A DNA stretch of 64,000 bases from Pseudomonadota bacterium (GCA_023411815.1 JAEYOJ010000141.1:16477-80476); one strand, 5' to 3'. Shown: positions 35,117 to 45,122, counted from the stretch's first letter. Notes: generated by a model from the letters alone, not told the origin. Numbers and translations are program-made.

Positions 35117-37817
35117 CAGCCTGGTCCTGTGGGGAGTTGCTGCCTTATTGCTTTTCGTGCTGACTCCGCATCCGTTCTGGGCTCAGGCGCCGCGTGGAGC
35201 CAAGATCCTCGTGTTGCCTTTCGAGGTCAACGCGAGCAGCGAATTGGAGTATCTCAAGGCCGGGCTCCCTCAGCTCTTGCGGGATCGCTTAGGCGCCATG
35301 GGATTTGAGTTGATTTCACTGGCCAAGATGGATGAGGCCATCCGGGCCCTTGATGTGGACTACCTTGATATCCAGACCGCTCAAGACTTGGCCCTGCAAA
35401 CCGGAGCAGAGTATGCGGTCTATGGCAGCTTCAGCCAGGCAGGCGAAGCCATCAGCGTAGACGCTCGCCTGGTGGACGCTTTCGGCCTTAAGCCGGTCAA
35501 ACCTATCTATGTGGCCAAGCAAGGCCTCATCAATGTTCTCCCGGCGGTGGACGAATTGGCAGCGAAGATCAGGCTGGAGTTGCTCAGCAAGGATGTCATC
35601 GCCGAAGTCGCAGTACAGGGCGACAGGTTTATTGAAAAAGAGGTCATCCTGATGCGCCTGACGGTGCAAAAGGGCGACATCTATGATCCAGCCAAGGCTG
35701 ACAGGGATCTGCGCCGGATATACGATCTCGGCTATTATGAAGATGTACAGGTAGCCCTTGAGGACGTTCCTGGCGGCAAACGCATCGTCTACATCGTTAC
35801 CGAAAAGCCGCGCATCGGTGCCATCGATGTGGAAGGCAACGATGAACTTGATGATGACGACATCACTGAGATCATGACCACCAAGACCGGCTCGGTGCTC
35901 AATCCATCCATCTTGGCCGAGGACCTGAACAAGATTCGGGAGCTCTATCGGAAGGATGGGTATTATAAAGCTGAGGTGAGCTACGCGGTGGAAGCTCCCG
36001 CCGATCAACAGGCTCGACTCGTGATTACCGTCGCCGAAGGCCGCAAATTGTATATTCGCCAGATAAGGATCGAGGGCGCTAAGGAACTGAATCCGAACGA
36101 TATCAAGAGCGATCTTGCGCTCAAGGAGCGCTGGCTTTTTTCCTGGATCACCGGGTCGGGCGTGCTGAAGGAAGAGCTCTTGGAACGGGATACGGCGGTG
36201 ATCGAGGCCTATTATGCCAACCGGGGTTTTTTGCAGGCCACGGTCGGTAAGCCCAACATCGAGTTTCGCGATGACGGTATATACATTACCTATCAAGTTT
36301 CCGAAGGTCCTCGATACAAGGTCTCCCAAGTGAGCTACAGCGGGGACATGCTCGTACCCGAGGAGATATTGCTCGCTCGTACCAAACTGGATGACATTGC
36401 CCGAAAGGGCGGCTACTTCGACCGTTCAGTCATGCGCGAAGACATGCAGAGCCTCAACGAATTCTATATGGACTACGGGTATGCCTTTGCGGACACGAAC
36501 GTGGATGTGAAGCCGGATCAGGCGGCCAAAACCGTAGCCGTCACATACATCCTGGACAAGAACCAGAAAGTGTACATCCGTCGTGTGCTTGTGGAGGGCA
36601 ACACAAAAACTCGTACCAACGTCATTTTGCGTGAAATGCGTCTGGGCGACGGCGATCTCTTTAGTGGCAGTCAGATTGCCCGATCCAATGAGCGTCTGGC
36701 TAAGCTGAACTACTTCGAACTCGCCGATGTTGAGACCGTGCCCACGGGCCGAGACAGCGAACTCGATCTTAAGGTAAAGATCAAGGAAAAGCCCACAGGG
36801 ATGCTATCCGCCGGCACCGGCTACTCGACATATTCGAAAGTCTTCGTATCCGCGTCCATCCAGGAGCGCAATTTGTTCGGCATGGGATACAATCTCGCCC
36901 TCACGAGCAGCTTCAGCGCCAAGGATACTGCCTATACCTTGTCTTTTACAAATCCTCACGTATACGATACCAACCTGAGCGCAGGCTTTGACCTGTATAA
37001 TACCGAAGTGGAATACTTGAGCTATGACAAGGAAACCACGGGAGGACGCTTAAGATTCGGCTGGCCGCTTGGAGAATACTCTCGTGCCATAGTTTCTTAC
37101 CGGCTGGACAAGTACATCATTGATGAAATTACGGAAGATGCCGCCAACCAGATCAAGGAACTCGAAGGAGAGAACTGGTCGAGTGTTGCCGGACTTACAT
37201 TGCGTCGGGATACGACGAACCGACCGTTCAACCCTAATCGAGGTACTGATTCGGCAATTTACCTGGAGTACGGTGGCGGCTTGATCGGAGGAGATGACAA
37301 TTTCATCAAGTGGGTCGCTGATTATCATTATTATCATGGTCTTTGGTGGAATACGGTATTTCATTTGCGTACCAGTGTCGGCATGGTTTATCAGAACCTG
37401 AACGATGAGCGGGTGCCAGCCTTCGAACGTTTCTATTTGGGCGGGATTAACTCATTGCGGGGCTATGAAGGGCGGCATGTCTCGCCCCGGGATTCCGCAA
37501 CCGGCGACTTCATCGGTGGCGACAAGGAGTTGATTGTCAACCTGGAGTACATCTTCCCGATCAAGGAAGATTTCGGCCTGCTCGGCGTGCTCTTTTTCGA
37601 CGCAGGCAACTCCTGGAACGACAATGAGTTCTTCTTCGAGCAGCCCGATTCCAGCGAGGAGCATTTGGCGCTGGGGCTGTACAAAAGCGCAGGACTCGGT
37701 ATCCGCTGGATGTCGCCCATCGGACCGTTGCGCCTTGAATACGGTTACCCCTTGGACAAGCTCAAGGACAGTTCCGAGAATGGTCGTTTCGAGTTCGCCA
37801 TCGGCGCTACCTTCTAA
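35103..37817 (+). CDS. bamA: Outer-membrane protein assembly factor BamA with N-terminal extension
   Basis: 904 aa. A signal peptide (~1-28) is followed by an extra ~135-residue domain (ILVLPFEVNASSELEYLKAG ... YAVYGSFSQAGEAISVDARL). It resembles the alpha/beta fold of TolB/FlgO-type N-domains. Five POTRA domains then run ~165-520 and a 16-strand Omp85 barrel completes the protein, with the conserved VRGF-like segment as LRGYEGR and a terminal GATF. E. coli BamA is about 810 aa without the extra domain. ATG 35103 is preferred; the upstream frame overlaps lolD. It is followed by ompH and the lpx genes, the usual order. Confidence 0.94.
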   Translation: MPKRSSLVLWGVAALLLFVLTPHPFWAQAPRGAKILVLPFEVNASSELEYLKAGLPQLLRDRLGAMGFELISLAKMDEAIRALDVDYLDIQTAQDLALQTGAEYAVYGSFSQAGEAISVDARLVDAFGLKPVKPIYVAKQGLINVLPAVDELAAKIRLELLSKDVIAEVAVQGDRFIEKEVILMRLTVQKGDIYDPAKADRDLRRIYDLGYYEDVQVALEDVPGGKRIVYIVTEKPRIGAIDVEGNDELDDDDITEIMTTKTGSVLNPSILAEDLNKIRELYRKDGYYKAEVSYAVEAPADQQARLVITVAEGRKLYIRQIRIEGAKELNPNDIKSDLALKERWLFSWITGSGVLKEELLERDTAVIEAYYANRGFLQATVGKPNIEFRDDGIYITYQVSEGPRYKVSQVSYSGDMLVPEEILLARTKLDDIARKGGYFDRSVMREDMQSLNEFYMDYGYAFADTNVDVKPDQAAKTVAVTYILDKNQKVYIRRVLVEGNTKTRTNVILREMRLGDGDLFSGSQIARSNERLAKLNYFELADVETVPTGRDSELDLKVKIKEKPTGMLSAGTGYSTYSKVFVSASIQERNLFGMGYNLALTSSFSAKDTAYTLSFTNPHVYDTNLSAGFDLYNTEVEYLSYDKETTGGRLRFGWPLGEYSRAIVSYRLDKYIIDEITEDAANQIKELEGENWSSVAGLTLRRDTTNRPFNPNRGTDSAIYLEYGGGLIGGDDNFIKWVADYHYYHGLWWNTVFHLRTSVGMVYQNLNDERVPAFERFYLGGINSLRGYEGRHVSPRDSATGDFIGGDKELIVNLEYIFPIKEDFGLLGVLFFDAGNSWNDNEFFFEQPDSSEEHLALGLYKSAGLGIRWMSPIGPLRLEYGYPLDKLKDSSENGRFEFAIGATF

Positions 37818-37862
37818 GTGTTGTCCCGGCATAAGGATCAGTAACAGGCAAGGAGATGTTTG

Positions 37863-38396
37863 ATGAGATTGATCATCGCGCTGACCATGTGCGCTTGTCT
37901 CCTGGGATCGGGCGTTGCCCTTGCCCAGGCCGAGGTCAAGATAGGCGTCGTTAATATCCAGGACGTTTTGGAAAAATCCGAGCCCGGCCAATCGGTTATG
38001 GCCGAATTCAAGGGCAAGGCCGATGAGGTCAAGAAGGAACTGGATAAGCGGAAGAATGAGCTTGAGAAACTGCGTGGCGAGATGGAGAAGCAAAGCCTTG
38101 TCCTGTCTCAGGATGCCAAGCAGGACAAGGAACTGGAATTCAAGCGCAAGGTTCGCGACTACCAGGACTATGTGCAGGTCACTCAGCGCAACCTGCAGAT
38201 TGAGAACGACAAGCTGAGCAAGCCTGTCATGGAGATTCTTGGGGCTGTGCTCAAGGACTACGGCAAAAAGAACAAGTTCACCATGATCGTCGACATGAAG
38301 ACGCCTGGCGTCGTGTACACGGACGAGGCCGTGGATGTCAGCAAACAGGTTATTCTCGAGCTTAATAAAGCCTGGCGAGAGCAGAAAAAGAAGTAA
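37863..38396 (+). CDS. skp: OmpH/Skp family periplasmic chaperone
   Basis: 177 aa. A signal peptide (~1-23, LIIALTMCACLLGSGVALAQ) precedes the head strand VKIGVVNIQDVLEKSEPGQS and long charged coiled-coil arms (KADEVKKELDKRKNELEKLR). These are the tentacles with which Skp holds unfolded outer-membrane proteins. ATG 37863 with AAGGAG 7 nt upstream is chosen over the TTG three bases earlier. It sits between bamA and lpxD, as in many proteobacteria. Confidence 0.93.
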   Translation: MRLIIALTMCACLLGSGVALAQAEVKIGVVNIQDVLEKSEPGQSVMAEFKGKADEVKKELDKRKNELEKLRGEMEKQSLVLSQDAKQDKELEFKRKVRDYQDYVQVTQRNLQIENDKLSKPVMEILGAVLKDYGKKNKFTMIVDMKTPGVVYTDEAVDVSKQVILELNKAWREQKKK

Positions 38397-38405
38397 GGTC
38401 CAGTC

Positions 38406-39452
38406 ATGAAGGTGAAGCTGTCGCAGGTCGCCGAGCAGTTTGGCTTGCGCCTGAAAGGTGCTGACCTGGAAATCACAGGGATCAACACTCTTGAGGCTGC
38501 GGGGCCCAGTGAGCTGAGTTTCCTAGCCAGCAATAAGTACCTGGACGTCTTGGAGAATACCAAGGCCGCCGCGGTCATTCTGGAAGAGGCTTACGCGGAT
38601 CGGGTACAGACCGCGCTCATCAGCCCGAACCCCTATTTGGCCACTGCACAGGTGGCCATGCTTTTCGACAAGCCGCAAGGTGAGTTTCTGGGGCAGAGCG
38701 AGTTGGCATTCGTGCATCCTCTGTCCGATGTGCATTCTTCGGCCACGGTCTATCCCTTCGCGTATATCGCCAGAGGGGCCAAGTTAGGTCCTGGATCCAA
38801 GGTCTACCCCTTCTGCTACGTGGGTGAGGACGTGACGCTTGGCAAGAATGTGACGCTGTATCCCGGGGTTACGCTCATGGCCAGGACACAGGTCGGCGAC
38901 GGATGCATCATTCATCCCGGGGCCGTGCTGGGCAGTGATGGGTTCGGCTTTCTCCCGAGCCCCACGGGCCTGATGAAGGTTCCGCAGATCGGCGGAGTCA
39001 ACATCGGGAAGGATGTCGAGATCGGCTGCAACACGACGATTGACCGCGCCTCATTGGGTCAGACGAGCGTAGGGCATGGCTCCAAAATCGACAACCTTGT
39101 CCAGGTCGCCCATAATGTTCAGATCGGCATGCATTCCATTCTCGTGGGCCAAGTCGGCGTATCCGGCAGCACCAAGATAGGCAATGGCGTGCAGATCGGT
39201 GGACAGGCGGGCTTGGCTGGCCATCTCAACGTGGGTGATGGTGCGCGTATCGGCGCTCAATCCGGAATCATGCAGAACATAGAGGCCGGCAGCGAGGTGC
39301 TTGGCAGTCCCGCCATGGAAGCCAAGAAATACTTTCGCATCGCTGTGCAGCAAACCAAGCTGCCTGAGATGAGCAGACGGCTCAAAGCCTTGGAGAAGGA
39401 AATAGCCCAGCTTAAGAGTATTTTGGGGCAAGGAGCAAATCATGGTGAATGA
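38406..39452 (+). CDS. lpxD: UDP-3-O-(3-hydroxyacyl)glucosamine N-acyltransferase
   Basis: 348 aa. Third step of lipid A synthesis. The N-terminal uridine-binding domain (~1-100) precedes a left-handed beta-helix of hexapeptide repeats (GSKVYPFCYVGEDVTLGKNV). The catalytic His is in QVAHNVQIG. A C-terminal helix (MSRRLKALEKEIAQLKSI) completes the trimer. It overlaps fabZ by 11 bp. Confidence 0.95.
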   Translation: MKVKLSQVAEQFGLRLKGADLEITGINTLEAAGPSELSFLASNKYLDVLENTKAAAVILEEAYADRVQTALISPNPYLATAQVAMLFDKPQGEFLGQSELAFVHPLSDVHSSATVYPFAYIARGAKLGPGSKVYPFCYVGEDVTLGKNVTLYPGVTLMARTQVGDGCIIHPGAVLGSDGFGFLPSPTGLMKVPQIGGVNIGKDVEIGCNTTIDRASLGQTSVGHGSKIDNLVQVAHNVQIGMHSILVGQVGVSGSTKIGNGVQIGGQAGLAGHLNVGDGARIGAQSGIMQNIEAGSEVLGSPAMEAKKYFRIAVQQTKLPEMSRRLKALEKEIAQLKSILGQGANHGE

Positions 39453-39915
39453 AACTGCAAGCGGCGTTCACGATCTGGATGTCCGCCAAATCATGAAGTT
39501 GTTGCCGCACAGATACCCCTTTCTCCTTATCGACCGTGTGGTTGAATTGGTCAAAGGCGACCATGTGACGGCGCTTAAAAACGTTACATTCAACGAGCCC
39601 TTTTTTCAGGGCCATTTTCCCGGATTGCCGGTAATGCCGGGAGTTCTGCAGTTGGAGGCCTTGGCGCAGGCGGCCGGCACGTACATCATGAGCACCTTCG
39701 AGGGACAGTTCGAGGGGAAGATATTCGTATTCACCGGAATGGAGAGGGTTAAGTTCCGCAAGCCTGTCGTTCCCGGGGATCAGCTCATGCTCAGATGCGA
39801 GAATTTCCGCCAGAAGCTCAATCTCTTCAAGATGAACGGCAAAGGTACGGTCGATGGCAAGACCACTGTTGAAGCTGAAATGACCGCGGCGCTAATTGCG
39901 CGGGAGGATTTATAA
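39442..39915 (+). CDS. fabZ: 3-hydroxyacyl-[acyl-carrier-protein] dehydratase FabZ
   Basis: 157 aa hot-dog-fold dehydratase of fatty-acid elongation. Catalytic His is in HRYPFLLIDRV and Glu in GVLQLEALAQAAG; the GHFPGLPVMPG turn is diagnostic. AAGGAG lies 6 nt before ATG 39442, within the end of lpxD. Its placement among lpx genes balances hydroxyacyl-ACP use between phospholipid and lipid A synthesis. Confidence 0.96.
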   Translation: MVNETASGVHDLDVRQIMKLLPHRYPFLLIDRVVELVKGDHVTALKNVTFNEPFFQGHFPGLPVMPGVLQLEALAQAAGTYIMSTFEGQFEGKIFVFTGMERVKFRKPVVPGDQLMLRCENFRQKLNLFKMNGKGTVDGKTTVEAEMTAALIAREDL

Positions 39916-40728
39916 GTGTCTGCCACCATTCATTCTACGGCGCTCGTACACCCGGGCGCGCAATTGGCCGACGACGTGGTCGTCGGACCTTTCTGTGTGA
40001 TCGAGGATCATGTCGTCATCGGCGCGGGCACTCGTCTGGACGCCTATGCGCATGTCAAGGCTCATACTCGTATCGGCAAGAACAACCGAATTCACTCCTT
40101 TGCCTGTCTGGGCGGCGAGCCTCAACACCTGGGGTGGAAGGGCGAGGATACCTACGTCGAGATCGGAGACAACAATATAATCCGCGAGTATGTTACTATT
40201 CACCGCGGCACAGTGCACGGTTTGGGCTACAGCAAGGTGGGCTCGAACTGCCTGCTCATGGCTTACGTGCACATTGCCCACGATTGTGAGATCGCGGATG
40301 GCGTTCTTATGGCCAACGCAGCCAGCCTGGCTGGCCATGTGACCGTCGGCCGCAAGGCGATCATTAGCGGCATGAGCGGCGTGCACCAGTTCGTGCGCAT
40401 CGGTGAGTTCGCCTTCCTCGGAGCCATGGGCGGCTTCAACCTGGATGTGCCGCCGTACACCCTGGCCACCGGCGTGCGAGCCAAGCTGCATGGCCTCAAT
40501 CTTATCGGACTCAAGCGCAATGGATTCACCAGCCAGTCTGTCATGGCCCTCAAGAGCGCCTATAAGATGATTTGGCGTTCGGACATGATCCGGCAGGAGG
40601 CGCTGGAAGAAGTGGTCAGCGTCATGGGCGACTTTCCCGAAGTCATGCGCCTGGTCGATTTCATCAAGGCAAGCCAGCGCGGCGTGACCCCGCATGCCAT
40701 AGGCAAGTCCACTAATAATGACGAGTGA
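39916..40728 (+). CDS. lpxA: Acyl-[ACP]-UDP-N-acetylglucosamine O-acyltransferase
   Basis: 270 aa. First committed step of lipid A synthesis. Left-handed beta-helix from repeats (GAQLADDVVVGPFCVIEDHV); the catalytic His lies in AYVHIAHDCEI, and the C-terminal helical part contains the LIGLKRNGF motif. Start is GTG 39916 immediately after the fabZ stop, with GGAGG in the fabZ end. Confidence 0.96.
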   Translation: MSATIHSTALVHPGAQLADDVVVGPFCVIEDHVVIGAGTRLDAYAHVKAHTRIGKNNRIHSFACLGGEPQHLGWKGEDTYVEIGDNNIIREYVTIHRGTVHGLGYSKVGSNCLLMAYVHIAHDCEIADGVLMANAASLAGHVTVGRKAIISGMSGVHQFVRIGEFAFLGAMGGFNLDVPPYTLATGVRAKLHGLNLIGLKRNGFTSQSVMALKSAYKMIWRSDMIRQEALEEVVSVMGDFPEVMRLVDFIKASQRGVTPHAIGKSTNNDE

Positions 40729-40734
40729 TTAATC

Positions 40735-41577
40735 ATGGCCGGCGCCTGTAGTGACCAGGGGACTTTAGGCCTCATCGCCGGCGGCGGCCGTTTCCCGTTT
40801 CTCATCGCCGAGGGAGCGCGCAGGAGCGGTCTGCGCGTTGTTGCCGTTGGTTTCCGGAGCAACACCGATCCTGGCCTTCCCGCCTGTGTGGATGAGTACC
40901 AGGAATTGCGCCTGGGACAACTTGGCAAGCTCATCGACTTCTTCAAGTCCCGGGGAGTGGACAGGGTGCTCATGGGCGGAACCATTAACAAAGCCCGAGC
41001 CATGGACATCATCCCTGACTTCCGGGGTGCCAGGCTGCTCCTTAAGCTCGGCGGCAAGGGGGATGACGCGCTTTTGCGCGCCATCAGCGACGAGTTGGCT
41101 TCCGAGGGCATGCCCGTGCGACGCGCCCATGAGCTTATCCCCGGACTGCTCATGCCTGAAGGTTTTCTCACCGGTCGGCGGCCAAGCCCGGGAGTCATGG
41201 CTGATATCCGTTTTGGCTGGTCGGTGGCCAAGGAACTCGGTCGCCTGGATATCGGGCAAACCGTGGTGGTACGCCGCCAAGTCGTAGCAGCTGTCGAGGC
41301 TTTGGAAGGCACGGACAACGCCATCCGTCGTGGCTGTTCCCTCGCAGGGCAAGGGGCGGTGGTCGTAAAGGTTTTCAAGCCAGGGCAGGATGAACGTCTG
41401 GACCTCCCTTCGGTGGGGCTGACGACCATAGAAACCATGCGCGAGGCAGGCGCGGTCTGTTTGGCCGTGGAGGCCGGCCGGAGCTTATTTTTCGACCGCG
41501 AACGGGCCCTCAATGAAGCCTCTCGGGCCGGCATCTCTGTCATAGGCATTACTGACGGCTTGCTGGATGGCGACTGA
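40735..41577 (+). CDS. lpxI: UDP-2,3-diacylglucosamine pyrophosphatase LpxI
   Basis: 280 aa (DUF1009). It hydrolyses UDP-2,3-diacylglucosamine to lipid X, replacing LpxH in many alpha- and deltaproteobacteria. The N-terminal domain begins LGLIAGGGRFPFLIAEGARR; the C-terminal catalytic domain has VRRQVVAAVEALEGTDNAIRR and FKPGQDERLDLPSVG with the metal-binding acidic residues. It follows lpxA by 6 nt and closes the lipid A block. Confidence 0.94.
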   Translation: MAGACSDQGTLGLIAGGGRFPFLIAEGARRSGLRVVAVGFRSNTDPGLPACVDEYQELRLGQLGKLIDFFKSRGVDRVLMGGTINKARAMDIIPDFRGARLLLKLGGKGDDALLRAISDELASEGMPVRRAHELIPGLLMPEGFLTGRRPSPGVMADIRFGWSVAKELGRLDIGQTVVVRRQVVAAVEALEGTDNAIRRGCSLAGQGAVVVKVFKPGQDERLDLPSVGLTTIETMREAGAVCLAVEAGRSLFFDRERALNEASRAGISVIGITDGLLDGD

Positions 41578-41714
41578 AGTCTCGGTTTTTTTCCCCTTGC
41601 CCTTGCCAACACCCCTTGCGGGGCTCATTTGAACTTCACACCGCTTTCATCTAAGTTGTTTTTCTTTTTACGAGAGAACGCGGAGGCCAGGGGTCCCGCT
41701 ACACAGAGGAAGCA

Positions 41715-42827
41715 ATGAGCCACATACTTGGCGTGAAGTTCAAGGATTACGGTCAAACATATCATTTCGATTCCGGGGCATTCGTCGTTTCGCCAGGCGA
41801 TGCGGTGCTCGTGGAAACCGAGCAGGGCTTGGGCTTGGGCAAAGTGGTGGAGACGTTGGACGCCTTGCCGGAGGGCCTGGATCCAGAGAGCGTCAAGACC
41901 ATTTTCAAGGTTGCCGGAGAAGAAGATGTAAAGGCCGCGCTGGAGAATGAAGCCCTTGCCAAGGACAGTTTTCGCTTCTGTCGAGGGCGTATCCGCGAGC
42001 GCGGGCTTGAAATGAAGCTTGTGGATGTGGAAGTATTCTTCGACCGAAGCAAGCTTATCTTCTATTTCACAGCGCCTGGACGCATCGATTTTCGCGAGTT
42101 GGTCAAGGACCTTGTTCGGGAGTACCGCACGCGTATCGAATTGCGTCAGATCGGTGTTCGACATGAGACGCAGATGATCGGCGCCGTGGGCAACTGCGGT
42201 CAAGTTTGCTGTTGTCGGCGGTTTCTGCGCAAGTTCGAACCAGTGACCATCAAGATGGCAAAGGAGCAGAACCTCTTCCTGAATCCGGCGAAGATATCCG
42301 GCATCTGCGGCAGGTTGTTGTGTTGCCTTGCCTACGAACAGCAGAACTATGAACACTTCCAGAAACAGTGTCCCAAAACGGGCAAGAAATTCCAGACGAC
42401 TCTGGGCACTGTGAAGGTCTTACGCACCAACTTTTTCCGTCAAACCGTGTCCATTCTGCCCGAGAATGGCGATGAGCAAGAATTAAGCGTCGAAGAATGG
42501 ACGCGCATCCTGCTCAAATCTCACGATAAGGAACTGGAAGCCTCCACGGGAGGGACCAATGGCAATTCGTCCCAGGGAGCCCAAGTCGAGAACATGACTC
42601 CGGCAGATACGGCGGAAGACGATACGGAAGCTGGTTTGGATATTCCCGAAGATGTTTCGGATGCCGTTGGCGAGCAAAAAGGTGAGTCCAAGTCCGGCGC
42701 GTTTCGCCAAGGCGCTGTCCACGGCCAATCGCACCAGGCCCAAGCCCAGGGAGAGGAGCGCAAGGGCAAATCGCGACGGCGGCGTCGGCGCAAGCCCAAA
42801 AGCAAGGGCTCGGATCAAGCTGAGTAG
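41715..42827 (+). CDS. PSP1 C-terminal domain (RicT/YaaT-like) protein
   Basis: 370 aa. Residues ~60-270 form the PSP1 domain, with the cysteine-rich signature GNCGQVCCCRRFL and ISGICGRLLCCLAYE. In Bacillus RicT relatives such cysteines bind Fe-S clusters and the protein helps RNA processing. The C-terminal ~90 residues are acidic, then highly basic (RRRRRRKPKSKG), likely a disordered nucleic-acid-binding tail. In Desulfovibrio it usually precedes metG, as here. Its exact role in this lineage is unknown. Confidence 0.88.
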   Translation: MSHILGVKFKDYGQTYHFDSGAFVVSPGDAVLVETEQGLGLGKVVETLDALPEGLDPESVKTIFKVAGEEDVKAALENEALAKDSFRFCRGRIRERGLEMKLVDVEVFFDRSKLIFYFTAPGRIDFRELVKDLVREYRTRIELRQIGVRHETQMIGAVGNCGQVCCCRRFLRKFEPVTIKMAKEQNLFLNPAKISGICGRLLCCLAYEQQNYEHFQKQCPKTGKKFQTTLGTVKVLRTNFFRQTVSILPENGDEQELSVEEWTRILLKSHDKELEASTGGTNGNSSQGAQVENMTPADTAEDDTEAGLDIPEDVSDAVGEQKGESKSGAFRQGAVHGQSHQAQAQGEERKGKSRRRRRRKPKSKGSDQAE

Positions 42828-42836
42828 CATTTACCG

Positions 42837-42859
42837 GCGCCCGCATATGCGGGCGCTTT
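42837..42859 (+). terminator. Hairpin after the PSP1-domain gene
   Basis: Perfect 8-bp palindromic stem GCGCCCGC/GCGGGCGC around ATAT, followed only by TTTC; probably a weak terminator. Confidence 0.5.
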
Positions 42860-43059
42860 CATATTTGGATCAGAATGCCTTGCCTTATTGACAGCAGCTG
42901 ACAGCAAGCGATGTTGGCCAGACAGCTTGCCAGCCAGGGAAGATGCGAGGCATCCGTGGGCAGTGATGAAGATTGCTTGCCCATTGCTCCGTCGAACCGA
43001 TACGGGACGGTTTTTCAGCAGTCTGATACGACGCCATGCAAGTCTTATGGAGGAGCACG

Positions 43060-45039
43060 TTGGACCGTTATTACATCACCACGCCAATCTACTACGTCAA
43101 CGGCAGGCCTCACCTGGGACACGCCTACACCACATTGGTCGCTGATTCCTTGGCCAGATTCCATCAGGCCATGGGACGGGAAACATACTTTCTCACCGGC
43201 ACAGACGAGCACGGCGACAAGATCGTGCAGGCTGCGGAGAAGGCCGGGATGAGCCCGCAGGCATTGGTGGACGCCAATAGTACTGCGTTCCGCGACCTGT
43301 GGAAACATTTCGGCATCACGAATACCGGCTTCGTGCGGACCACGGAAGAGCGGCATAAACGCTGTGTGCAAGCTATCTTGCAAAAGGTCTTCGATGCCGG
43401 CGATATCTACCATGGTGAGTACAGCGGCCATTACTGCTTTGGATGCGAGCGGTTCCTGACCGACAAGGAGCTGGTGGACGGCAAGTGCCCGGATCACCAG
43501 ACCGCCCCGGAGCTTATCAGCGAGAAGAACTACTTCTTCCGCATGTCCAAGTATCAGAGCTGGCTGGCCGAGCATATCAGAGCCAACCCAGGTTTCATCC
43601 GGCCGCAGCGCTACGAGGCCGAAGTGCTCAGCATGCTTGAAAGCGGGGTGCTGGAGGACCTGTGCATCTCGCGTCCCAAATCGCGGCTGACATGGGGCAT
43701 CGAGTTGCCTTTTGATACGGATTACGTGTGCTACGTATGGTTCGATGCGCTGCTCAATTACGTCTCGGCCCTGGACTGGCCCGATGGCGAGGAGTTTCGC
43801 ACCTATTGGCCCGTTGTAGAGCATCTTGTGGCCAAGGATATCCTCAAGCCGCACGCCGTGTTCTGGCCCACGATGCTAAAGGCCGCCGGCCTCACGCCGT
43901 ACAGGCACCTCAATGTGCATGGCTATTGGCTCGTGCGCGACACGAAGATGTCCAAGTCTCTTGGCAACGTGGTCGATCCCCTGGCCATGGCGGACAAATA
44001 TGGGCAGTCCGCATTCCGCTATTTCCTGCTGCGCGAGATGCAATTCGGCAGCGACGCAAGTTTCTCCGAAGAGGCCCTTGTTGGTCGGCTTAACGCCGAC
44101 TTGGCCAACGATCTCGGGAATCTGTTCAGCCGAACCTTGACCATGACCAGCAAGTACTTCCAGGGCCGGGCCCCGGATGGTCAGGTGGATACGCGGGACA
44201 ATGCCGAACTCCTGGAACTGGCCCGCACGGCCATGGAGAATTACCAGACCCAGTTTGCCGAATGCGTGTTCTCCAGGGCCCTGGAATCTCTTTGGGAGCT
44301 GGTGCGCGGCTTGAATAAGTATGTGGACTCCCGCGCGCCCTGGACTCTGGCCAAAGAGGGAAGGATTGAAGAGCTGGCCTCTGTCATGGCCACCTTGCTC
44401 ATGCTTCTGCGTAAGATCGCCTTGCATCTTGTTCCGGTCATGCCCGAAGCTGCCGGGGAGATGCTCGCCCAGCTCGGACAGACCAAGGAAGGCCGGGGAA
44501 CCCTCAAGACAGAGCTTTGCTCCTGGGACAGAGTTGAGCCGGGCACCGAGATTGCCGCCAAGTCCAACATTTTCCCCCGCGTGGACCTTGCAGCCGAGAA
44601 GGCTGCCGCTCCGGCCAAAGCCGAAGCAGGGCCCAAGCCCAAAGTCACGGCCACCGTTAAAGGGGAGCCCAAGAAGGATCAGGTCAAAGCAGTTCCGGCT
44701 CCCGCAGAAGCGGTGGAGGTCGAGTTTCAGGATTTCCAGAAGCTCGACTTGCGCATCGGCGTCGTTGTCGAGGCTGTACCGCACCCGGATGCCGACCGCC
44801 TGCTCAGACTCACCGTGGACATCGGCGAAGCCAGTCCGCGCCAGATTATCGCCGGTCTGGCCGAGTTCTTCACCCCGGAGCAGATCAAGGGCCGTCAGGT
44901 GACCGTACTGGCCAACCTCAAGGCGCGTAAACTCCGAGGTCTGGAATCCCAAGGCATGGTGCTGGCTGTGCGTACGGAAAACGGCATGGAGCTGTTGACT
45001 CCCTCCGGCCAGGTTAAGCTGGGCAGCAAGGTTTCCTGA
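43060..45039 (+). CDS. metG: Methionyl-tRNA synthetase with C-terminal tRNA-binding domain
   Basis: 659 aa. Class I synthetase with HIGH variant HLGHAYTT and KMSKS (TKMSKSLGN). The zinc knuckle is CFGCERFLTDKELVDGKCPDH, a single-knuckle type. A Pro/Ala/Lys linker (~515-555) joins a C-terminal EMAP-II/Arc1p-like OB-fold (FQKLDLRIGVVVEAVPHPDA) that binds tRNA. TTG 43060 is preferred since GGAGGAG lies 4-5 nt before it and the protein then begins DRYYITTPIYYVN; ATG 43036 would add eight residues. Confidence 0.95.
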   Translation: MDRYYITTPIYYVNGRPHLGHAYTTLVADSLARFHQAMGRETYFLTGTDEHGDKIVQAAEKAGMSPQALVDANSTAFRDLWKHFGITNTGFVRTTEERHKRCVQAILQKVFDAGDIYHGEYSGHYCFGCERFLTDKELVDGKCPDHQTAPELISEKNYFFRMSKYQSWLAEHIRANPGFIRPQRYEAEVLSMLESGVLEDLCISRPKSRLTWGIELPFDTDYVCYVWFDALLNYVSALDWPDGEEFRTYWPVVEHLVAKDILKPHAVFWPTMLKAAGLTPYRHLNVHGYWLVRDTKMSKSLGNVVDPLAMADKYGQSAFRYFLLREMQFGSDASFSEEALVGRLNADLANDLGNLFSRTLTMTSKYFQGRAPDGQVDTRDNAELLELARTAMENYQTQFAECVFSRALESLWELVRGLNKYVDSRAPWTLAKEGRIEELASVMATLLMLLRKIALHLVPVMPEAAGEMLAQLGQTKEGRGTLKTELCSWDRVEPGTEIAAKSNIFPRVDLAAEKAAAPAKAEAGPKPKVTATVKGEPKKDQVKAVPAPAEAVEVEFQDFQKLDLRIGVVVEAVPHPDADRLLRLTVDIGEASPRQIIAGLAEFFTPEQIKGRQVTVLANLKARKLRGLESQGMVLAVRTENGMELLTPSGQVKLGSKVS

Positions 45040-45122
45040 GTATGTAGAGTCGAACCTGAAGCATTTGGGTCGAGCTTGGCCATTGAGCTAGAGTTCGACA
45101 CTTCTGCAGATATGCGAATATG

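Noticed and set aside
42860..43059. Possible riboswitch in the metG leader
   Set aside because: I could not fold a known SAM or T-box pattern in these 200 nt; nothing beyond a leader can be supported.
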